Shown one piece after another: positions 57,996 through 64,000 of a stretch of DNA of 64,000 nucleotides. Source of the stretch: Phycisphaerales bacterium (GTDB taxonomy: Bacteria > Planctomycetota > Phycisphaerae > Tepidisphaerales > Tepidisphaeraceae); assembly GCA_028291615.1 (NCBI GenBank), contig JAQGHM010000127.1, positions 1-64,000 on the forward strand, written 5' to 3'. How positions within the stretch are numbered: position 1 is the stretch's first letter; each line of letters starts with the position of its first letter. Below the pieces are notes generated by a model. That model saw nothing but the letters and a program-made list of their open reading frames with translations. It searched no databases and had not been told where the DNA came from. A program made the translations under genes and the position numbers.

Positions 57996-58699
57996 TCGGT
58001 GAGGTGATGGAGGTGGTGCGCGGCGGGAAGGAGGCCACCGTGTTCCGCTGCCGTGCGGGGTCGTCGTCGCGTAAGGGCCCGGGGTTTTATGCGGCGAAGG
58101 TTTACCGCGCGGCGGAGCGGCGGAGCTTTCGCAACGACCAGGCTTACCAGGATGGCCGGGTGATCGGCAGTGCGCGGGTCCGCCGGGCGGTGGCGAACCG
58201 CTCGGAGTTCGGACGCGAGGTGCAGCAGCACTTGTGGATCGCGGCGGAGTACGCGACGCAGCGGCTGCTGTTCGATGCCGGCGTGTCGGTGCCGCGGCCG
58301 GTCGCGTGCAACGGCAGCGCGATCCTGATGGAGTGGATCGGCGACGAGGCGGGCGGCGCGCCGCAGCTCCGGCACGCGGCGCTTCCTCCGGCGGCGGCGG
58401 CCGCGGCGCTGCGCGCGGTGTTGGCGGAGGTCGAGCGGATGCTGGACTTCCACCGCATCCACGGCGATCTCTCGCCGTTCAACATCCTGTATTGGGATGC
58501 TCGGCCGCGGATCATCGACCTGCCGCAGGCCGTGGACGCGCGGATGAACGCGAACAGCTACGCGCTGCTCTGCCGCGACGTCGAGAACGTCTGCCGCTTC
58601 TTCGCCAAACAGGGCGTGGCGACGCCTGACCCATGGCAAACGGCGACGCGGCTTTGGGATCGCTATGTTCATGGCGAGTTAGGAGCCCGTTCGATCTGA
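57932..58699 (+). CDS. RIO-family serine/threonine protein kinase
   Basis: A 255-residue atypical kinase. GGKEATVFRC corresponds to the P-loop region, FYAAKVYR carries the ATP-binding Lys, HGDLSPFNILYWD the catalytic loop Asp and IIDLPQAVD the metal-binding DLPQ/DFG-like segment, the order and motifs of RIO1. In archaea and eukaryotes RIO kinases mature the small ribosomal subunit; bacterial ones are uncommon and less known. The start follows GAGGA by eight bases. An upstream ORF overlaps it. Confidence 0.9.
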   Translation: MSPEEQELLLSSLDGFLDQNVIGEVMEVVRGGKEATVFRCRAGSSSRKGPGFYAAKVYRAAERRSFRNDQAYQDGRVIGSARVRRAVANRSEFGREVQQHLWIAAEYATQRLLFDAGVSVPRPVACNGSAILMEWIGDEAGGAPQLRHAALPPAAAAAALRAVLAEVERMLDFHRIHGDLSPFNILYWDARPRIIDLPQAVDARMNANSYALLCRDVENVCRFFAKQGVATPDPWQTATRLWDRYVHGELGARSI

Positions 58700-58792
58700 G
58701 GATAACGCGACTCGTTTGCGGTTATACTGACGCCTCGCTTGTCCGATGGCGGCGGGAGCAGTGCGCGCGTTTTTTCGCAACAGGAAATCAGC

Positions 58793-60025
58793 ATGAAGAG
58801 ACATCGATGGGTGATCGTGGCGGCGGCGATTTGTGGCGGGGCGGCGGCGACATGGGCGGCGGTGCCGGGCGGCGGGTTGCCGATTCCGCCTTCGGTGCTG
58901 AAGGAAGTGGCGGAGGGGAAGCCGGCGGCCGGCGCGGCGGGGAAGAAGGATCAGGAACATATCGCGGCGCTGAAGGAGCGGGCGTTGACGGCCGATTCGG
59001 CGGTGGCGCTGCCGGCGATTCGCGAGCTTAAAGGAATGGGGAACGTTGCGCGGCCTACGCTGATCGGCGTATTGAAGACCGTGCTGTCGCGCGATCAGGA
59101 ATTGATCCAGTCGGCGGTGGCGGGGATCGGGGATGGGAAGGAGGCGGCGGACTTCGAGGCGCGGATCGATACGCTGCGCGCCGAGGCGCGGGCGAATGTC
59201 GCTGTCTTGGATAAGGCCAAGCCGGAGACGATCAAGAAGGCGCACGAGTATTACGACCAGCTCATCCCGATGACGGCGAGGATGAACCAGGCGTGGGGGA
59301 TGCGGATGGCGATCGTGGAGGGAATGGGGCGGCGCGGGGAACTGGTGCGGATCTGGCGCGAGGTTGCGCCGGCGAACGATAAGAGCTTTACTGTGGACGC
59401 TGAGACGAAGCTGAAGCAGGCGGCAGTGAAGGCGGTGGGGGCGTTCGTGGACCAGGCGGCGGGGATGGAATGGGGGAAACCGCCGCGGGATGAGTCGCTT
59501 AAGCCGCTGTGGTTCTTCGGGGTGTCGCGCAAGATCGAGGCGTGGAACAACCGGCACATGGAGCAGTTCATGGACGCCGAGGAGATCAAGGATTTCAACT
59601 TCGTGAACGTCTATCGGGAGGCGATTGGGCTGCTGCCGTATGAGGCGGACCCGCGGCTGGTGCAGGCGGCGCGGCGGCACAGCAAGGAGATGGTGGAGAA
59701 GAATTATTTTTCGCACGAGTCGCCTACTGCGTCGGAGAAGGATTTTGGCATGCGGAGCAAGAACGCCGGTTACGCGGGCGGGGCGGGGGAGAACATCGCG
59801 TCGGGCACGGGGACGGGCGAGGCGACGTTCTGGCTGTGGTTCGATTCGCCGGGGCATCACAAGAATTTTGCGGGCGGGCAGAACGCGCTTGGCGTCGGGC
59901 GGTGGCGGGACCGCTGGACGCAGAACTTCGGCGGCGCGCCGCGGGTGATGCAGATGAGCGAGGAGGAGCAGTCGCGGGTGAAGGTGGAGGGGGACGTGCT
60001 GGGGCCGGATAGCGGGCGGAAGTAA
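58793..60025 (+). CDS. secreted CAP/SCP-domain protein
   Basis: A 410-residue protein with a signal peptide (VIVAAAICGGAAATWA). Residues about 40-260 are helical and of unknown family (EYYDQLIPMTARMNQAWGMR). The C-terminal CAP domain (about 275-395) has HSKEMVEKNYFSHESP (His motif), GGAGENIASGTGTGEA and WFDSPGHHKNF, the standard residues. CAP proteins are secreted and take part in varied binding or protease roles. It precedes the large dehydrogenase gene by 16 bases, so the two are probably co-transcribed. Confidence 0.88.
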   Translation: MKRHRWVIVAAAICGGAAATWAAVPGGGLPIPPSVLKEVAEGKPAAGAAGKKDQEHIAALKERALTADSAVALPAIRELKGMGNVARPTLIGVLKTVLSRDQELIQSAVAGIGDGKEAADFEARIDTLRAEARANVAVLDKAKPETIKKAHEYYDQLIPMTARMNQAWGMRMAIVEGMGRRGELVRIWREVAPANDKSFTVDAETKLKQAAVKAVGAFVDQAAGMEWGKPPRDESLKPLWFFGVSRKIEAWNNRHMEQFMDAEEIKDFNFVNVYREAIGLLPYEADPRLVQAARRHSKEMVEKNYFSHESPTASEKDFGMRSKNAGYAGGAGENIASGTGTGEATFWLWFDSPGHHKNFAGGQNALGVGRWRDRWTQNFGGAPRVMQMSEEEQSRVKVEGDVLGPDSGRK

Positions 60026-60041
60026 CTCCAGGAGTCTGACA

Positions 60042-63029
60042 ATGGCGCAGGATTGGGATCGGCGATGCTCCGTCGTCCGGTGGATAATTGCCCTTGTGTT
60101 TGTCGCGGGACACGCGGCGGCGCTGGGTGAACCTCAACGCGTCCCGTGGAATTCGAGCAATGTCACGGGCGCGCCCGGTGCGCCGCCGGCTTACGAGCTT
60201 AAGCGGGTTTATCCTAAGCTGAAGTTCAGCCATCCGGTGGATGTTGCGTTTGCGCCGGGGATGGATCGGATCTTTGTCGCGGATCAATCGGCTAAGGTGG
60301 TGTCGTTTCGCAAGGATCCTGAGCTGGTTAAGCCGGATCTTTTTGTCAACCTGCACGAGATCGTTACGGATTGGAAGTCTGTGCCCGGCGCGCGCGGGGT
60401 CGAGGCGGTTTATGGGGTGGCGTTTCATCCGCGGTTCGCTGAGAACCATTTCGTCTACCTTTGTTATACGCTGGCGATGTCGAAGCGACCGAGCGAGCCG
60501 GTGGGCTCGCGGGTGTCGCGCTTCAAGGTGGTGATGGAGGGGGATGTGCCGCGCGTAGAGCCGGGGAGCGAAACGCGGCTCATCGAGTGGCAGCAAGGCG
60601 GGCATAATGGCGGGTGCATCAAGTTCGGGCCGGACGGAATGCTCTACATTTCCAGCGGCGATCAGGCGGACCCGTATCCGCCTGACGTTTACCAGACCGG
60701 ACAGGACATCAGCGACCTGCGGGCGTCGATCCTGCGGATCGACGTTGACCACGCCGATGCGGGCAAGACGTACGCCATTCCGCGGGATAATCCGTTCGTG
60801 CGGCTGGCTGGGGCGCGGGGCGAAGTGTGGTGTTATGGCCTGCGCAATCCGTGGCGAATGAGCTTTGATCGCGCGACGGGCCAGCTCTGGGTCGGTGACG
60901 TCGGGTGGGAGCTTTGGGAGATGATCGACGCGGCGAAGTCGGGGGGAAATTTCGGCTGGAGCATTACTGAAGGTCCGAATCCGATCTATCCGCAGGGGAA
61001 GCGCGGGCCGACGCCGATTTTACCGCCGGCGCTGGCGCTGACGCATGCGGAGGCGATGTCGATCACCGGGGGATTCGTCTATCGCGGCAAGCGTCTGCCG
61101 GAGCTCGTGGGGCATTACATCTTTGGTGACTGGGACACGCGGCGGGTCTGGGCGGCCAAGCTTAGCCGCGACGATAAGCTCGAGCCGCATCGGCTCATTG
61201 CCATCACCGATCAGCGCATCGTGGCGTTTGGCGAAGATTCGGATGGTGAGTTGTACATCGCCGATTATGAGGGCGGCGGGCTTTACGAGCTGTCGCCCAA
61301 CCCGGCTGCCAAGACTGGGTCGACCTTTCCGAAAACGCTTGGCGCCAGCGGCATTTTCAAGGACGTTGCGCGGCAGGAGCCCGCGGCGGGCGTGGTTCCT
61401 TATTCGGTTAAAGCGCCGCAGTGGGTCGATGGGGCGACCGCGCAGCGCTTCGTCGCGGTGCCACAGGATAAAGCCGTGCGCTGGCAGACGGATGACGTCT
61501 TTGAGCGGCTTTACCCGGGCTTCCCGAAGGACAGCGTTTTGGTCCGCACCTTCTCGATGGTGAGGAAAGCGAGCGCGCCTGATTCGATGCGGAAGCTCGA
61601 GACGCAGCTCCTGCACTTCGACGGGCGGCAGTGGCACGGGTACAGCTATCGCTGGCGGGAAGATCAATCCGACGCGGATCTTGTGGATGAAGGGGGCGCG
61701 GAGATGCCGCTGACGGTGCAGGACGAATCTGTTCTCGGCGGCAAGCGTCAGCAGACTTGGCACTTCAATTCGCGGACGCAATGCCTCACCTGTCACGGCA
61801 TCCACGCTGGTTATGTCGTGGGTTATCATGAGCCTCAGCTCGATCGAACGTGCAGTTACGACGGGGGCGCGCCGGAAAACCAGGTGACGGCGCTGCGGCG
61901 CATGGGGTTGCTCCCGCCGAAGTACGATACGAAGGCCAAGGGTCCGCCGCCGCCGGCGTTGTTTTCAATGGTCGATCCGTTGGACGAATCGGCCAGCCTT
62001 GGCGAACGCGCCCGATCATACCTGCATGCCAACTGCGCGCACTGCCATCGCCAGCATGGGGGTGGATCGGCTTCGATCGACTTGCGCAAAGAGCGTGCGC
62101 CGGCGGAGACTCGGGCGATCGACCAGCCTCCGCTGCTGGGCGCGTTTGGCATTGAAGATCCGCGCATTGTCGCGCCGGGCGACCCGGCGCGATCGGTGCT
62201 GCTTTATCGGATGGCCAAGAACGGCACGGGGCGCATGCCGCACATCGGCTCGGATGTGGTCGATGCCCGGGGCGTTTCGCTGGTCGGGCGGTGGATTGCG
62301 GAGATGGACTCCGCCAAAGCGCAGGGCCGCCGCGATTTGGTCGCTCACGCCGTCGGCGCTGCGGCCAAACCGTCGGCCGACAGTGCGGAGTTGGAAAAGC
62401 TTCTCAACTCGACCAGCGGCGCGCTTGCTGCGCTTTACGGGATCGAGAGCGGCGACGTTCCGCCTGCGATGCGGTCGCGCGTGATTGACCGCGCTTTGGC
62501 CAGTTCCGTTCCGGCTACGCGCGACCTCTTCGATCGATTTACTGGCCGCGACATGGCCCGGCCGCACACGCTGGGCGCTACCATCGATCGCAGGAAACTT
62601 CTGGCGATGGCGGGTGATGCGCGGCGCGGGCGCGACGTCTTTCTCAATGTCGCGCAGTGCGCCACCTGTCATGCCGCTGGGGACGTGCCGGGGCGCGAGT
62701 TCGGGCCCAACCTCAGCAAGATCGCCGCTAAATATGACAAAGCGCAGTTGCTGGAAAACATTGTCGAGCCGTCGAAATCCATCGTTGATGGCTTTACTTC
62801 CTACACGGTCGTCAAGACCGATGGGGACGTGCTCAGCGGCTTCCTGGTCAGCCGCAGCGACGCGGAGATCGTGATTAAGGATGCAGCGCTGGAGGTGATC
62901 CGCACGCCGATGTCGGAGGTTAAGAGTTTCCATATCCAGGGGGTCTCGACGATGCCGGAGGGTCTTCTCGGTAATCTGGAGGCGCAGCAGGCGGCGGATT
63001 TGCTCGAGTGGCTTTCGACGTTGAAGTGA
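60042..63029 (+). CDS. secreted glucose/sorbosone-type dehydrogenase fused to c-type cytochrome domains
   Basis: A 995-residue protein. The signal is near VVRWIIALVFVAGHAAALG. Residues about 40-430 are a GSDH/PQQ-type beta-propeller (HPVDVAFAPGMDRIFVADQS, WQQGGHNGGCIKFGPDGMLY with the catalytic His, WCYGLRNPWRMSFDRATGQL). A middle region follows. There are three CxxCH haem sites: CLTCH, CAHCH and CATCH. The last 130 residues match the planctomycete haem-binding domain (FLNVAQCATCHAAGDVPGRE, VEPSKSIVDGFTSYTVVKTD). It probably oxidises a sugar and passes electrons to haem. Other CAP-dehydrogenase links are not known to me. Confidence 0.9.
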   Translation: MAQDWDRRCSVVRWIIALVFVAGHAAALGEPQRVPWNSSNVTGAPGAPPAYELKRVYPKLKFSHPVDVAFAPGMDRIFVADQSAKVVSFRKDPELVKPDLFVNLHEIVTDWKSVPGARGVEAVYGVAFHPRFAENHFVYLCYTLAMSKRPSEPVGSRVSRFKVVMEGDVPRVEPGSETRLIEWQQGGHNGGCIKFGPDGMLYISSGDQADPYPPDVYQTGQDISDLRASILRIDVDHADAGKTYAIPRDNPFVRLAGARGEVWCYGLRNPWRMSFDRATGQLWVGDVGWELWEMIDAAKSGGNFGWSITEGPNPIYPQGKRGPTPILPPALALTHAEAMSITGGFVYRGKRLPELVGHYIFGDWDTRRVWAAKLSRDDKLEPHRLIAITDQRIVAFGEDSDGELYIADYEGGGLYELSPNPAAKTGSTFPKTLGASGIFKDVARQEPAAGVVPYSVKAPQWVDGATAQRFVAVPQDKAVRWQTDDVFERLYPGFPKDSVLVRTFSMVRKASAPDSMRKLETQLLHFDGRQWHGYSYRWREDQSDADLVDEGGAEMPLTVQDESVLGGKRQQTWHFNSRTQCLTCHGIHAGYVVGYHEPQLDRTCSYDGGAPENQVTALRRMGLLPPKYDTKAKGPPPPALFSMVDPLDESASLGERARSYLHANCAHCHRQHGGGSASIDLRKERAPAETRAIDQPPLLGAFGIEDPRIVAPGDPARSVLLYRMAKNGTGRMPHIGSDVVDARGVSLVGRWIAEMDSAKAQGRRDLVAHAVGAAAKPSADSAELEKLLNSTSGALAALYGIESGDVPPAMRSRVIDRALASSVPATRDLFDRFTGRDMARPHTLGATIDRRKLLAMAGDARRGRDVFLNVAQCATCHAAGDVPGREFGPNLSKIAAKYDKAQLLENIVEPSKSIVDGFTSYTVVKTDGDVLSGFLVSRSDAEIVIKDAALEVIRTPMSEVKSFHIQGVSTMPEGLLGNLEAQQAADLLEWLSTLK

Positions 63030-63042
63030 TGCGCGTCAATTC

Positions 63043-64000
63043 CTACGAGGCGTCAGCGACCGGCGTCGCCTCCAGCGCTTTGGCGCGCCGCGGGCGATCG
63101 CGTAGTCGGAGGATTGGCGCTTCGAAGCAGTAGTACACCCCCGCCGCGACCGCGAAGCATCCCACCAGCGCCACGATTCCCCGGGTCGCCTCTCCCCAAT
63201 TCGTCCGTTCCGCAAGCGTGATCACCGCCACGTGGCAGAGGTAGAGCGAATACGACCAGAGGCTGATCCGCAGCGTGATCCAACCCAATACGCCCGAGGG
63301 CCGCTGAAGCACGGAGCAGAGCGGCAGCGCCAGCGCGCAGCCGATGTTGATCAACGGCAGGATGAACAGGTGGATCCGCCGCGCCAGAAAATCGCCCGAT
63401 CCATCGGCGAATTCAACCCGCTTCATCAGAAATGCCGCCGACAGCAGCACGATCGAAATGCCAAGCAACGCGACCCACCACCGCGTCAGGCGCCCAAACA
63501 GATCCGCCCGATACCGCTCCAGCGCCGCCACGAGCACGCCCCACATCAGCGAATCCAGGCGCAGCACCACGATCTTCCGCGCGTACATGTCCCAGGGCCG
63601 TCCGGGCGTGAAGGAAAGCCGCAGCACCATCGGCACCAGCAGCAGAAACCCCACCGACATCAGGAACCCATAGCGCACCCGCCCCGTCAGGCGATAGAGC
63701 ACCAGGATCAGCACTGGCAGCGTGATGTAAAACCACTCCTCGACCGTCAGGCTCCACGAGACGATGAAGAACTGCGGGTGGGATGGCATCGGCCACGCCA
63801 GGTTCTGCGTGAAGACTAAGTAAGACGCCAGCCGCCGCAGGCCGACGGGCCCCTCGATCAAACGGTAAACGATGACGAACAGCACGTAGTTCGGCACCGT
63901 CCGCATCCATCGCCGATACCAGAACGTCGCGATCAGCCCCGGCGTCACCACGTTCTGGTTCGCCCGGATCGAGTTGAGCAGGATGCCGCCGATCAGGTAA
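63043..64000 (-). CDS. acyltransferase 3 family membrane protein, N-terminus beyond the window
   Basis: The gene continues past 64000. The readable 319 residues start LIGGILLNSIRANQNVVTPG and belong to the OafA-like acyltransferase 3 family: FYRRWxxR-like WYRRWMRTVPNYVLFV, FIVSWSLTVEEWFYITLPVL and many helices with a C-terminal SLYLCHVAVITLAE. These proteins O-acetylate surface glycans. The N-terminal active-site His and Asp are outside the window. It is convergent with the dehydrogenase gene (13 bases). Confidence 0.9.
   Translation of the reverse strand, partial: YLIGGILLNSIRANQNVVTPGLIATFWYRRWMRTVPNYVLFVIVYRLIEGPVGLRRLASYLVFTQNLAWPMPSHPQFFIVSWSLTVEEWFYITLPVLILVLYRLTGRVRYGFLMSVGFLLLVPMVLRLSFTPGRPWDMYARKIVVLRLDSLMWGVLVAALERYRADLFGRLTRWWVALLGISIVLLSAAFLMKRVEFADGSGDFLARRIHLFILPLINIGCALALPLCSVLQRPSGVLGWITLRISLWSYSLYLCHVAVITLAERTNWGEATRGIVALVGCFAVAAGVYYCFEAPILRLRDRPRRAKALEATPVADAS

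Overview
This is a GC-rich bacterial chromosome segment, almost certainly from a planctomycete and most likely class Phycisphaerae. Evidence: a DUF1501 C-terminus at the left edge; two proteins with the LEPR-type N-terminal motif typical of planctomycete secreted proteins (GLESRQLMS at the gene ending 42619, SLEPRLLFAG at the gene ending 47615); a DUF1080 protein; XylR-type regulators fusing a sugar-binding domain to an AraC HTH; a large glucose/sorbosone-type dehydrogenase ending in the planctomycete haem-binding domain; and menaquinone synthesis by the futalosine route (mqnC). No rRNA, tRNA, CRISPR array or prophage was seen. The assignment is inference from gene content.

Layout. 1-1030: DUF1501 tail, a small protein and an extraordinary Met/Cys-rich protein (53 Met and 20 Cys in 165 residues). 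1200-5330: a sulfonate-type ABC importer with an XRE regulator, three copies of a CTATAGGA operator-like site, a promoter and a leader with tandem Cys codons, followed by a DNA alkyltransferase. 5400-12700: mostly cell-envelope proteins (lipoproteins, a PLD-type nuclease, an OmpA-like lipoprotein, a SPOR-type protein, a PilZ-like protein). 12785-13478: a REP-associated tyrosine transposase flanked by its own palindromic repeats. 13478-24020: guaA, a frameshifted secreted protein, an amidohydrolase, a sialidase-like protein, a glycosidase-like protein and asd. 24395-28016: two tandem XylR paralogues, a VOC protein and a DUF1080 protein. 28734-32715: a probably acquired DUF4365 protein, a serine hydrolase and a DUF4259 protein. 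33091-41736: a DEAD-box helicase and the complete rod-shape operon mreB-mreC-mreD-PBP2-DUF3592-rodA. 42071-49647: LEPR proteins, a LuxR-type regulator, a release-factor-like protein and mqnC. 49745-55696: a BlaI/BlaR1-type pair divergent from two tandem secreted HEAT-like proteins, with two near-ideal TACA-nn-TGTA operators between them. 55703-64000: lactate dehydrogenase, an SDR epimerase, a RIO kinase, a CAP-domain protein, the large haem dehydrogenase and the C-terminal part of an acyltransferase.

Most unusual structure: a family of heptanucleotide tandem repeats at seven loci (12110, 25507, 33897, 39714, 40588, 48771/48891 and 56671). Six loci fit units of the form CARNNNN; the 25507 locus is GATGAAA-like. 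Each locus has its own unit. Five loci sit exactly at gene ends, three of them supplying or overlapping the stop codon. Two lie inside in-frame insertions in otherwise conserved enzymes, the DEAD helicase and MqnC. In three loci the units form inverted arms. They resemble in principle the heptameric STRR repeats of heterocystous cyanobacteria and are explained by no annotated gene here.

Second candidate system: the BlaI/BlaR1 module, in which the usual beta-lactam sensor is replaced by an STN-like domain and the divergent target genes are HEAT-like secreted proteins. Third: the cysteine/sulfur-type regulation ahead of the sulfonate transporter.
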